Source of the DNA: Delphinus delphis
Taxonomy: Eukaryota; Chordata; Mammalia; Artiodactyla; Delphinidae
Assembly (NCBI RefSeq): GCF_949987515.2
Contig: NC_082695.1
Location: 87,009,604 to 87,073,603, forward strand
Length of the DNA stretch: 64,000 bases
Direction of reading: 5' to 3'
Below the pieces are notes generated by a model. That model saw only the letters and a list, made by a program, of their open reading frames with translations, was not told the origin of the DNA and did not search any database. A program made the translations under genes and the position numbers. Shown here in pieces: positions 49,958-60,721 of this stretch. Numbering within the stretch: position 1 is the stretch's first letter; the number at the start of each line of letters is the position of its first letter.

Positions 49958-50335
49958 TGTCCCTCCACCCAGAACAAATCACCCCTTGTAGTATTTGCTT
50001 TTCAGAAAAAAAGCCGCGGCCCATAACCCAGAGACAAAAGGACCCAATTACCCGGCGGCCTGGCGCCAGCTGTGACTGTTTTGAAATAATGCAGGAAGAA
50101 GAATGCAAGACTTTCACTACTTTGATCCTTATCATATACCCTGGACTGCGAACCCCACATATAAAATCTTCTCCGATTCCCGAAGGGGGCTGGCCCAGTT
50201 CTTAAGGCGCTAGCCCGCTGTGTCTTCCCTGCTGCCTGGAAGAACAATAAAGCCATCTCTCTCTTCCTCCAAAATCTGTCTCTGTGTTTCTGTTCGGCAT
50301 CCGTGCACAGAGAAGCCGAGATTTCGGCAATATGA
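49958..50335 (+). mobile_element. Solo LTR of an endogenous retrovirus
   Basis: Shows a TATA-like cacatataaaatct (50156-50169), poly(A) signal gaacaataaagcca (50241-50254) and a typical U5 close, gccgagatttcggcaa. GC-rich U3 with ccggcggcctggcgcc (50053-50068). No internal viral sequence follows. Boundaries are approximate. Confidence 0.72.
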
Positions 50336-50339
50336 CGTC

Positions 50340-51035
50340 AAATGTTCACTTTTCTCTATTTGAATGGACCCAGGAAAAGTGGACTTGGCAAGTCTCTGTT
50401 TTGATGTTGCAGGTTCAGAAAGTTACAAGACTCAGATACGCTGTGCTTTCAATGAAATGCAGCTAAGAATCACAGCTAAACACAGTATCAAGAGAGATGG
50501 GCTTAGAGAGACCAAGCTTGGGAGGGAAACATACCTGCACTAGAAATGAAAGTGGTTTTCACCATAAAACTGAAGATTCATCCTGGAATAACAAGATAAT
50601 TATGAGATTCTTAGAGCTGATCATCCAGTTTGGTTTATTTCTTATAAAATTCGCTTTTGTTTGTATTGTACCCACGATAAATGTTCCTTTTAAAAGATTC
50701 TACCTGGTGTGAAGCCCCGCAGACTCCCCGCCTGTCCTGAGAGGTGTGGGTGTGTGTGAGGCCTCCCTAACCGTGGATGTGGACCCTATCACGGACCCTC
50801 TATTCTCCGTGAACATGTGTAAGAAATGCAGTGTGTCTCTACTGTAGGGAAATCAAGAGCACTGGCTGAGCGCCAAGCGCTTCAGTGCTTAGAACGAGGC
50901 TTTCAGTCCAGGCTCATCCCTGGAACTTCCACATTTTTCATGCTGGATTTTTTCAGCTATGGGAGTGGATGTTACACCTTCACATTCCCCTCGATCCAAA
51001 CCGGCGAAGCTGCAGCAAGAAGGCTATCATGCCCA
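50340..51035. other. No gene recognised
   Basis: No supported gene or named repeat. Confidence 0.5.
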
Positions 51036-51038
51036 CTC

Positions 51039-51168
51039 CAGCTCAGACAGCCCATGTGCTGCCCCCAACCGGGAAGGACCAGCGCCTCCAGGTGGCCACA
51101 GCCCAGCTCAGACAGCCCATGTGCTGCCCCCAACCGGGAAGGACCAGCACCTCCAGGTGGCCACAGCC
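51039..51168. repeat. 65-bp tandem duplication, two copies
   Basis: Copies at 51039-51103 and 51104-51168 differ at one base (agcgcc versus agcacc). Each starts cagctcagacagcccatgtg and ends gtggccacagcc. 65 bp is not a multiple of three, so reading frames shift between copies. The near-identity indicates a recent event. Confidence 0.96.
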
Positions 51169-51169
51169 A

Positions 51170-53500
51170 TGGACCAGAGTCCCCACCTGAGAGGAAACGT
51201 AGCTGCCCCATCTGATCAGACCTCACGCTTACCTGTCCCCTACAGGTGCCCACCTGTTTCAGAATCAGAGGTACCTTTGCCTCATAGCTTCTTATGGAAC
51301 TAAACCCCTGGTTCCCAGAAAAGTATTGACTCTACATTGGCTGGGCTAGAAAATTACTGATGAGCTCTGGAAGAGGGTGGGCTTTGTAAAGGTGATGGAG
51401 GCATCCCAGAGGGCTCAGGAAAATGCAGTATGAAAACCTGTATCCTTTACATATGATTTGAAAACAAACATACTATTACATATTTGCACATGTGATAGAA
51501 TATTTTTACAATAAAGCACAGGAAGGATACATAACTTCAGAAAAGTAGTTAATTATTAGGGGAAAAGAGGAGTACACAGATGTATTTGGGTCTTGGTTTG
51601 ACAGTTAAGGGTTGATTTCTATAAAAAAATAATAAAGAAATAGAGCAATATAGAGCAATGATAATTTTTATTACATTTGGGTAATAAGAACCCCAACGTC
51701 TATTAATTTTGATTAGACTTTCAAAAAGTTTTAGTGCCTTAAAAAGACTAATCTAATGAGACAGTGCCAACTAGAAGACACTTTTTCCTTATTTGGGCAA
51801 CACTGCTTGCGGGTACTTCATAACAATACTCTGAATCTTCAGTTTTCCTGTCAAGTTAATCAAATAAATTGTGCTTCAGTTTTAAAATCTTAAAAATAAA
51901 ACTAAAAGTGAACTTATTAAGGTGAATTCTGGGGCTCAGTGTTCCCCTCAAGGGGCTGGACACCATCAGAACATGCCCTGTCCCACACTGGGCGTCACTT
52001 TGCATCTTTGGAGCAGCAGAAATGACTGTTTCACACCTTTTTATGCAGGACGATGCTCTGTTTCCATTGACCACCATGATACAGAACTCATTAGATGAAG
52101 GTCCAAGACTTCCACAGATTTCACGCGGGATCAACGAATTACAAGTTATTTAATTACAATTAAATATACTTTGGTGGATCTGAGAGATTTTAAATTACAT
52201 TTCATAAAACACATCGACAATTTTTATCTCATAAAAAAAGTGAACACTTGATTTCCCGTTATTGAAGGAAACACAAAATACTGGTTTTTTTAGAAGGTGA
52301 CCTAGTAAGAAACGTTGAGTCCATTTCACCATTTAGATAATTCATTTCTCCTGTTGGAATGCAGTTGATGGGAAGGCAATCTCAGTCAGTCTGGGAACTA
52401 ATGTCCATGGGTCACCTCCTTCATGTCAAGCCCGAGGTCCTGGAGACCCTGGAACAAGTAACTCAGAGCTGCACCCTCCCCGCTGCCCCAGAGGTCACAT
52501 TTCCGGAGTTAAAAGATGGGAAGTGCAGGCTGAAATGAACGGGGCAGCTCCCACTGTGGTGAGGCTGCCAGCGGGCAGTAGGGCAGTGGTCCTAGAGCCC
52601 CAGTGAGAATCAGGGTTACTGGCGGGTCGTTGAGGCACGGAGACTGGCCCTGCCCTCTGCTCACACCCAGAGATGAACGACACAGAGAGGCTTATACTCT
52701 AGTGGAAGGGACAGAAAATCAGCCAATGAACAGCCGTTCTTTCAAAAACACATACTTCTGTGTGCCCACCGCGAGCCTGGCACGACTGGGTACCCTGACA
52801 CATAAAGACCTTCCTTATTTCTCAGCATGTTTATTCTTCACTGTCTACATTGTTAGACTTTCTGCAGCCCTTCACAGAGCACCTGGATTAGATTTTAGTC
52901 CTTCAGTGTTCAAAAAAAGCCTAGTTTATTGTTACATCCTTCTTGGGTCCTCTCTCTCCTGCTCTGACCATCCAGCCTCACATCCCCACACCTGGACGCA
53001 AGGCGGACACTGTCCAGCATAGGGGCTGAGGGATGGGCACCCCTCAGCAATGGAGGAGGAGCCCTTCGACTCCAGGGTCGTACACTCTTTCGCTCTTGAT
53101 TTTTGTCCCGTGAAGATTTTTTTTGCTAGAAGTGCCTTTTTCTAAATGCTGGGGGAGGAAGAAAAAGGCAAGTCATGAAACTGTGCAGTGTCACAGAGGC
53201 TCACCCTTGTTCGGCTGACACCTGTTGAAACATCCTTCTTTGCTGACACATCCTTAAGAAAAAAAATTTGTTGAATGCATTGAAATTGGGAACTTTTTTT
53301 GATAAAGGAGAAATAATAATAAAAAAACCTATAGATGCTTTATAAGACCCAGCACGAACGCGACAAGGAGCTACATTTGCACAACTCCTTGCACAAATTT
53401 GTACATTCTGTGCATTTTTCTCTTGGGGATTAATGGTGGGAAATACCATATAGTTGAACGTTTCCCAAGCTTCCAGAGGTAGCAATCACCTGGAAGAGCA
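51170..53500. other. No gene recognised
   Basis: No supported gene. 53440-53505 has faint MER5-like wording (agcaatcacctggaagagca) interrupted by the following SINE. Confidence 0.5.
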
Positions 53501-53518
53501 ATAAAAAAATAAAGATTC

Positions 53519-53724
53519 CCGGGCTTCCCTGGTGGCGCAGTGGTTGAGAGTCCGCCTGCCGATGCAGAGGACACGGGTTCGTGCCCCGGTCTGGGAAGAT
53601 CCCACGTGCTGCGGAGCGGCTGGGCCCGTGAGCCGTGGCCGCCAAGCCTGCGCGTCCAGAGCCTGTGCTCCGCAACGGGAGAGGCCACAGCAGTGAGAGG
53701 CCTGCGTACCAAAAACAAACAAAC
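53519..53724 (+). mobile_element. CHR-type SINE, short form
   Basis: Forward: gggcttccctggtggcgcag head with tRNA box A/B-like motifs, body gccaagcctgcgcgtccaga, A/CAAA-rich tail. A 14-bp duplication with one mismatch flanks it (aaaaataaagattc at 53505-53518; aaaaataaagactc at 53725-53738). Confidence 0.95.
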
Positions 53725-53739
53725 AAAAATAAAGACTCT

Positions 53740-54415
53740 TGAGTGTGTCCCTTGGGGAGTCGAGTTCCATGATGTCTCTGGATACCCGCAGCATCTTCTT
53801 TGTGCCTCTTTTGAACCCTATTTCCTTGTCTTCTTTTATGGGCCTGGGAAATTATGATTATACTCTTCTTAAAAAATAGAATGTCCATCCAGTAGGTACT
53901 CACGGGATAAATAAAGTCACCAACCCCAAATGCAACGCCAGGGTGCTAGGGGTAAGTCTAGCCCTACCTTCCTTCTCAGTGATGAGCCGACGCCCTGCCG
54001 TGATGAGCTCCGGTATGGATGGACATGGGGGAGGAGGGTCTGAAAGGCGTGTGCACGTTTGGAAGCCATTTTCCACAATGTCAGCGTCACGTGCCTGGAA
54101 CTCTCCAGAGGATGAAGAGATAGAATAAATCCAGAAGGCAGATTGGCAGCTCATAAAGGGTCGTGGAAGAACGAAGACGTGTTAATGTCTGAAGGGAGGT
54201 CTAGGCCACGGTGTTCCCAGATGGTCAATGGGCTGCATATCGCGCTGTGGGTCTCAGCTTGACCATGATCCTTTGGGGGTACCCCGATGACTGTCACTGC
54301 ATTAATGCTGGGGACAGGCTTTCTGGTTTCCAGGATGCACATTTGAGGCTCCCAACACATTCTTGTGTTTCTGTCCAGGAGAAGGAATATCTCCGATCAT
54401 CAAATTAAATCCAAC
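53740..54415. other. No gene recognised
   Basis: Open frames at 53900-54154 (-) and 53943-54128 (+) overlap each other; neither has a known domain. Confidence 0.5.
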
Positions 54416-54417
54416 AA

Positions 54418-54530
54418 ATATTTATTGAGGTCCAGTTACGTGTGAATCATTGTGCTGGGCTTGTAGACATGAGGAAAAGAGGCAGCCATATCCTGGTGGA
54501 GCTCACAGTTCAGTTCAGAAAATAAACTTC
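54418..54530. repeat. L2/MIR-like fragment
   Basis: Wording aacaaatatttattgaggtc, cattgtgctgggcttgtaga and ggtggagctcacagttcagt matches the common L2-type repeat end. Confidence 0.55.
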
Positions 54531-54659
54531 AGAATTCCCAGGAACTCAGATCGTTTTGGGCATGTATTTTGATGTGTACAATTATTTGTAGAACAACAGC
54601 AAAAGAGGAGATCCAACAGGATATATACCTTTATATTGACGGTTTCCTACTGCCTTCAC

Positions 54660-55300
54660 TGAAAGTGGGGTCCGGCTGCTCGTCGCTCAAAAGCCAATAA
54701 AGGGGCCAGTGGTGGAAAGGAAAGTTTGCTTTATTTCGGAGGCCGGCACCTGGGTGGGGGGAGGGTGGACTCATGTGGAAAGGCCGACTCCCCGCGCACT
54801 GACGCACAGTGGGCAAGAGCTTCTATAGGCGGAGGGAGGGGCTACATACAGAGACAGCGCAGACAGCTCTGACAGCCATCTTGAAATTTGTCGTCGGTGT
54901 TCTGACCAGCATCATCTTGATTGCTTTAAGTACAGCTAATCTTCCGTTCCAGGGTTGGTTTGTTCCCATTTCTTTGAGACCAGTTCGCAGAATTGTGGCA
55001 GCTTAGGTCATGGCTGCGGTCTGGTCATCACGTAGTTTAACTTCTTCCACCTGGTGGGGCTTTCAGTATCTATAAAACAGCTCAAAGGACATGGCTCAGA
55101 ATATTACCTAGAGCCCTTGAGGAGGAACTAAAGGTCCTTGACTTTGCTTAATGACTGCACTATTATCATTTAGTCTTGCTGGACTGTTTTCCTTTGTTTC
55201 TGCATTTTCTCACTTCTCTGATTAAACTTATTCTTTGGCTAAAGTTTTTCCACAGACAAAAGGCAGGCTGAGGACATGGTGGGCAAGGACCAGAGGGTCC
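54660..55300 (-). mobile_element. LTR of an endogenous retrovirus
   Basis: On the minus strand it carries a poly(A) signal (ccgaaataaagcaaactttc, 54742-54723) and a TATA-like ctatagaagctc (54827-54816). The plus-strand left end is tgaaagtggggtccgg, a plausible LTR terminus. The rest (54900-55250) continues in the same LTR style. The right limit is uncertain, and I saw no retroviral coding sequence. Confidence 0.65.
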
Positions 55301-55309
55301 TGCTTCTTT

Positions 55310-56380
55310 TCAAGAGGAGAATGGCTACTTGTAGACGGTAGGCCTTTTCCTCAGTAAGAGGGTGACCACGATTAGAGAAACCAAACCAGGGTTATCACCC
55401 GGGAATGAGACAGCCGGGGTGGAAGTGGAGGCAGTGGCAGCTTGAAGGTGCCCTGGAAGCATTCAGAGGGGAGAATTTTGGGGAAAAGGTACATTTAGTA
55501 GGGAATCTGTGTTCTACAATATAATTCGTTGCCTCTTTGATCTCCCCTCTAGAAGTGCTTGTAAAAGAATCATTTCTCAGTGATGTCTTATAGGAGTGGA
55601 TTTTCTTGTTGAGGAGGAAGAGAATTGCTGAGCTCTGCTCCAAGGCAAGTACGGGAAGAAAACCAGACGTTCTCACTTACATAGACACTATCCGCATAAG
55701 TACCATCATTTGTTCCACTCGGAAATATATAAAAACACATGCAAAGGGATAAACTCCGTGCCATCAGAAGGTCCAAAGTACGTTTCTAGAATTGGAGATT
55801 TTTGTACAAACTCTAATGGAATGATCAGTAATAGAACGAAGGCTCATTCCTCACGGAACAGCAAAATTCATTTTATCTGAGAAAAGAATTCCGGGGAGTT
55901 TCATTATAAATTTTCCTTTGTGCAAAGTTCTGTTTTCTGATTGACGTTGGCCGTGGGTCCCTACTTAAGGCTTGTTTAAAATCTGGTGTCTGGGTTCAGA
56001 TACAGGCTCCAGTGTGGTCTTGGAAACAGCTCTCCTAAGTTGTACTTCTTCAGAGGCTGCGAGCCAGAGCTCTTTATAAATTAATTTAGAATACTTCCTT
56101 TTTCTGTTTTGCAAATCACCATGGTTAAAAATGGATTAAATGGATGTCATCAGGATACTCGAACGTTTAACCCGCTCTTGAACTGAGAGGGTGCTGTTAC
56201 TTCTCCCATGCCCTCTGACACAACAGAAATTCCATAGAATGATCTATTTCACAAACAACAAAGTAGAGAGAAAGACGACTGAAAATCACCGACTTTGGTT
56301 TTGTCTAGACTTCTGACTCCAAATTGAATAAAAACAATGAGGCTTTGTAGAGTCAGTGAGTGTCCCTGAAGGGGGGGTGG
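55310..56380. other. No gene recognised
   Basis: No supported gene or named repeat. Confidence 0.5.
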
Positions 56381-57680
56381 GGAACTCCAGAAGCCCAGGA
56401 AAGCCCAGTACCCACCCCCGCCGGGATATCAGCTACCACCCACCCTGAGCCACACTGCCCCTTCCCACCCTCGAGAGAGAGTCAAAAATACGGGTGGAGG
56501 TGAGCATTTTTTTTCTTTTTTGCTCTGTTCTTCTTCTGGGAGCTGGGCACGCTCTCCTCTGGGAGCTTGTCGTCTGCGCCTGGAGGAGGCTCTGGCTCAG
56601 AGGCCCCTGCAGCTCCCAGACAGGGAGGGACAGGAGGGGAAGGGAAGCAGTGGACTCAGGGCACGTCCCCCCTCGGGCCTGAGTCCCCTAGGCTGCCTCT
56701 GGGGGGCGGGGGTTCCTGCACCAGCTGGTTGCGGTGCCCGCAGGGCTTTTCCTTGTAAGGAGGGAACCCGCGGGGACAGGGGATACCTTTGGCAGAACTG
56801 GAAGTTCTCTCTCGATTTTGAAATTAAGAGGTTGAAAGCATCAGCAGGTACAGGAGCCAGAGAGGAGGTGAGGACAAGACGGGAGGGTGGCCAAGGCCCC
56901 ACGTACTGACCAGGGGACCCCGGGGCCGCCAGGGAAGCTGAGGGCCGCTGAGCATGGGGACCAGGTGTTATCGAGGACCCCAAGCTTCGCGGTGACGTCT
57001 TGGCCGTTCAGGGCACACGGCCAAGAAGATGTGGACGGATCAGCCCAGGCTTGGAGTTCTGCCTGCTGCTCGTGATAACAGGCCCGCGGGGCCAGGGGTT
57101 GGTGAGAACAGCTGTATCTGGATTTTCACGGGGCACATGTGCGATCACCAGATGACGTGTGCTGATTTCACTTTGGAGAATCTTCATTTCAGCGCCGTCT
57201 GCGTTGACTTTTCTCCAGTCTTGATATTTAGAGCATACACGGGCTGTTGGAACACACCTTTAGAGAAAGGCACTGTGAAGTTGGAAAGGGGAAGTGTTCC
57301 GCAGGGATCTGGGAGAAGGAAGCAAAGCTAAGCCCAACGAAGGCCAGAGCCACGGCTCCCCCCGTCCCGGTCGGGTCCAGGATCGGCGGGAGGCTTAGCC
57401 CAGGCCAAGCGGGCAGGGACACAGGTGTGTGAGGCACCGGGCAGTTTACTCTGGGCATCTTCTTCTTCCTCCCGGGAGGACCTCGGCCTCCAGGACCCCG
57501 AGTCTCCCCCTGCATCTCCCACTGGGCCTTCACGTACCAGGTGCTGCTACATCTTTGCTGAACTGAATTCCACTGGAGGAAGCTTCTGGAGAATTTTCCC
57601 AGAAACGAGAGGGGGGGCAAAGGGACGGACATTTGACCAGAGAGGCACATTTTCTGGAAGGTTGTGGAAATGAACAAAGA
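56380..57680. other. GC-rich block without a recognisable gene
   Basis: GC-rich with scattered CpG (for example gtcccggtcgggtcca, 57363-57378). Long open frames occur on both strands (56520-56909 +, 56597-56983 -, 57228-57677 -), as expected of GC-rich DNA with few stop codons; none has a known domain. Confidence 0.45.
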
Positions 57681-57684
57681 ACCT

Positions 57685-59690
57685 CAAGGAAGTCATCTTG
57701 CCCGTAAAATTCTGGGCGTACGGTTCATGCTCACCCAGTGCCTGGCACTCCTCCCTGAGGGCTGTGCTGTGAGCATCTCTAGAAGCATGAGAGCAAAGCG
57801 TAGGCTACTGCCTGATGTTTCCAAAGAGGCTCTTGTTCCTTTCTGATTGGCTGTCTTAGTGCTTCTGTTTCTAAAACACTTACCATTTTTTGAGAATCCA
57901 ATTTATTTTTTTCTGTGGAAACAAGCATATTCAAAAATTCTAATTACCTCTACTAAAGTGGCTAAAATTCCATTTAAGACCATAGTTTGCTTACCTAAAT
58001 GCATGGGGTAAGCAGCGATTACATTTTATGTGAAGTAGCTGACCTTTTACATGCACAAAAGCGTGAGGGATGGATAATCCTTCTCAGAGCCCTGAGGTTC
58101 CTCAAAGATGTGGAGCAGGAAAGCAGGTTGAAGAATCAAAGCAGAAATGGCCCAGCTGGCTGATGTCCAGTGAATCCAGAGGACTGAATCTCGCGCGGTG
58201 GAAACCAGAAGTCAGGCGGAGCAGAGGAACGATTTCTCCCGCCCCCTCCCCCATTTATCTCCCGTCTGACCCTCCTGATTTACAGCCAGGACTTAGGGGA
58301 GCACAGAACATAGGGTAGATGGAAACTGTCAGGCAGGGAGCCTCGACCAAGTCCCCATATGATGGAGAATTTCTCTCCGCTGTGACACTGAGAAACGGCC
58401 TTGGCATGCAGGAAAGAGAAAAGACCACGGTGTCAAAATAAAACCTCCCGAGTAGTGTCTGAGATTTCAATTCTCAAATGCCCGAAGAATTAGTAATTGC
58501 TTTACTGTTGAGGAATGAGATCTGACCAACACAGTTCAAGGTCACCGGGAAGCTCCGAGCATCTGAGGACAGTTGACTCACGCTCGCCAAGACCACAATT
58601 GCTTGGAAAATTATTTCACCCAATAGCATCTGGCCTTTATGAATATGGATACATTATGTTTTTTAGTGAACTTTAATGCAGAAAATACACGAAAAGATTT
58701 GTACAACATTTCTGGTGTTTTGAACGAATTGGAAATTGAGTACTCATAGGGAACACGTTTTCCATCAGTTGTATATGTGTGACCTAATTTATAACAATAA
58801 GTACGATATCTATTTAGTCTATGAATATCTGATTATGGTTAATGTGGAAAGATACAGATTGACTCTTGTCCAGTTAGATCGGAGGGCGCTGGGCTTCTCG
58901 GCAGAGAAAGCCTTGCACATTGATACCCCACCTCTCAAACTGCATTTGCCGCCCCTGGGCTTGACCCGTGATGCTAATGAAGTTCGTGGCGAATGACAAA
59001 GCAAGCGAGCGATAGCGAAAGTGTTGGAACCAAAAGGATGCTGTTGTGTTTTTTTCAGCATCTAATGTGCATGGCTTTGAGTGAAGACGACAAAGTGAAC
59101 AGGGACACTGAATAATTCCTTCCTAAATGGCCTGTAAAAGTCCTTTGAAATTGTCAGAAGAAAATAATACATTTCTTAGCAACCGCAGTAAAATGCAAGA
59201 AATTAAAAGACTTGAAATTCTCAGAAACGACCCACCCCAGTTTCCTATGGGTACGTTAAGAACGGAGGCCGCTCCACACAGAAAGTGCTGGTTTTCTCAG
59301 TTCATCTGAGGAACTGAAGTCTCTCCCCAGTCTTGTCCACTCCAGGGCATGTTCAGTTTTAGGCTCCATTTCCAGCAAATTCCTCTGCCTGGTGAGCAGC
59401 AAGCACTTCTTCAGCCTGGGGCTTGGTTACTCTCATCTACCTGCTCGGCCTTCCCCCCAGGGCTGGACAGGAGCCTCTGCACCTGAAGGGTTTGTGCTGA
59501 AGCCTAGGTCGGTCAGCGTCCAGCCGCCCTGCAGTGCCGGGGTCGGGAGGGCATGAGGATGAGGGTGCGGGCAGTGGGGGAACGGGAGAGGAAGCACAGG
59601 AGAGAAGGAAGTGGTCCTGCTGCGGAGGATGAGGGAAAGCATCTCGGGTGTAGATTTCCTGTAAGAAGTAGCACCTGTGATGCAGATGCA
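57685..59690. other. No gene recognised; CpG-containing islet at 58880-59030
   Basis: 58880-59030 is relatively rich in CpG (cggagggcgctgggcttctc; gcaagcgagcgatagcgaaa) between AT-rich flanks. GA-rich sequence lies at 59545-59640. No supported gene. Confidence 0.45.
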
Positions 59691-59694
59691 GAGA

Positions 59695-59800
59695 GCAACG
59701 CCATTTACCGAGGTCCAGGTATGCGCCGGGCACTGCCCTACCCTCCATATACATATGGCATCACTTCATCGTATCAACGAGCTTTTGAAGTATCCGCTCT
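59695..59800. repeat. MIR-like fragment
   Basis: Wording tttaccgaggtccaggtatg, ccgggcactgccctac and catcacttcatcgtatcaac resembles a MIR core. Confidence 0.4.
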
Positions 59801-60144
59801 TGTTGGGGCTGGAAATTCACATTTGAGTTGTCTGATTGCATGATGGAGAAAGCGCATCCCAGACAAGGGGAGCTGAGAGCGCGGAAACGGAATTCAGCGC
59901 GTCCATTGTGGACACCTCAGACGGCAGGTGTGACCGGAAGGCAAGAGTACTTTTTTATTAGAAAGTATAATAATGCTTAGTGCATTGGCAAATTAAAGGG
60001 GGAAAGACGGCACTTATATCTGAAGCATAGGTTCTAATTCAGCAGCCATTTCTAATAAAAACTGTTAAATAAAAGAGGAGTGGAGGGAACTTGCCTACGT
60101 GGGCTGAAGGCTAAGGTAAGTCACCCGTAATCATAACATGAGAC

Positions 60145-60240
60145 CAGCAGTTCTCACCTGGGCTGCACATCTTCTGATCCCCCCGAGAGGCCACCCACGG
60201 GCCAATTGCAATCAGGGTCTGTGGAGGTGGGAGCCAGGCA
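60145..60240 (+). repeat. MER5-like hAT (Charlie) DNA transposon fragment
   Basis: The wording resembles MER5 elements: a cagttctcacctgggctgca head, then a segment ending caatcagggtctgtggaggt and a cccaggcat-like close. It is old and diverged. It lies 480 bp downstream of the RBMX2 stop, so it is either host sequence or part of a long 3' UTR. Confidence 0.5.
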
Positions 60241-60306
60241 TCCCTGTCGGCTGAAATCTCCTCACGTGATCGCTGTGTGCAGAGGAAACTGAGCAGGGAT
60301 GGTCTG

Positions 60307-60333
60307 GTGTGTGTGTGTGTGGGGGGGGGGGGG
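60307..60333 (+). repeat. (GT)n followed by poly-G
   Basis: A short GT microsatellite runs directly into about 13 consecutive G residues. It is simple-sequence DNA downstream of the RBMX2 copy. Confidence 0.9.
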
Positions 60334-60632
60334 TGAGTCCGAATGGCAGCAGCATCAAAACCGGGGGGCTTTTCAGTCTAGGGTGTGAGCCAAAGCCAGG
60401 GTCCCGAGTTCCCCACTGTGGGTCCGTGCAGGAGTCAAACCCAGGAGGTGGCCCAGGACATCCTGATTTGTGTTACTGGGATGTGAGTCAGTTGGTTGAG
60501 GGTTAGAAACACTCAGGCAGATTTCATCCAGGGCTCTTGGGAGCATCACTGCAGGAACCACAGCAGGGAGGGACCCGGCCAGGTGGAAGGCTGGACCGTG
60601 GGCTCGGCACTTGGAAACGTGTCCCCTGTACA

Positions 60633-60675
60633 GAAAAAAAAACAAAAAAACAAACAAACAAAATAACAAACAAAA
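60633..60675 (+). repeat. A-rich (CAAA)-type tract just 3' of the RBMX2 stop codon
   Basis: Runs of A broken by C, with repeated caaa units. In the orientation of the retrogene this is a T-rich tract, so it is not the gene's own poly(A) tail. It lies about 50-90 bp beyond the stop codon, and could be a low-complexity part of the 3' UTR or the tail of a separate plus-strand insertion. Confidence 0.75.
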
Positions 60676-60721
60676 CACAGTTCATTTCCAATTCTACCAT
60701 GCAGCTGAACAGGCTGTGGCT

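Noticed and set aside
50826..51303. Overlapping frames of 101-129 codons with repeated peptide content
   Set aside because: The repetition comes from the 65-bp tandem duplication read in different frames; 65 is not a multiple of 3 and no domain is evident.
53525..53600. tRNA gene-like head with box A (tggcgcagtgg) and box B (ggttcgtgccc) motifs, repeated in every long SINE
   Set aside because: These are tRNA-derived SINE heads, followed by a tRNA-unrelated body and A-rich tail. No free-standing cloverleaf.
14241..53903. A recurring peptide family (motifs such as GSGRAGSAAMAHGPSRSAA and PDRGTNPCPLH) encoded at 14.4, 35.8, 38.8, 41.9 and 53.6 kb, looking like a multigene family
   Set aside because: All copies are translations of the CHR-type SINE in the same frame. 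The A/T tail and target duplications show they are retroposons, not genes.
60633..60675. A-rich tract as the poly(A) tail of the RBMX2 retrocopy
   Set aside because: On the gene's own strand it reads as T-rich, so its polarity is wrong.
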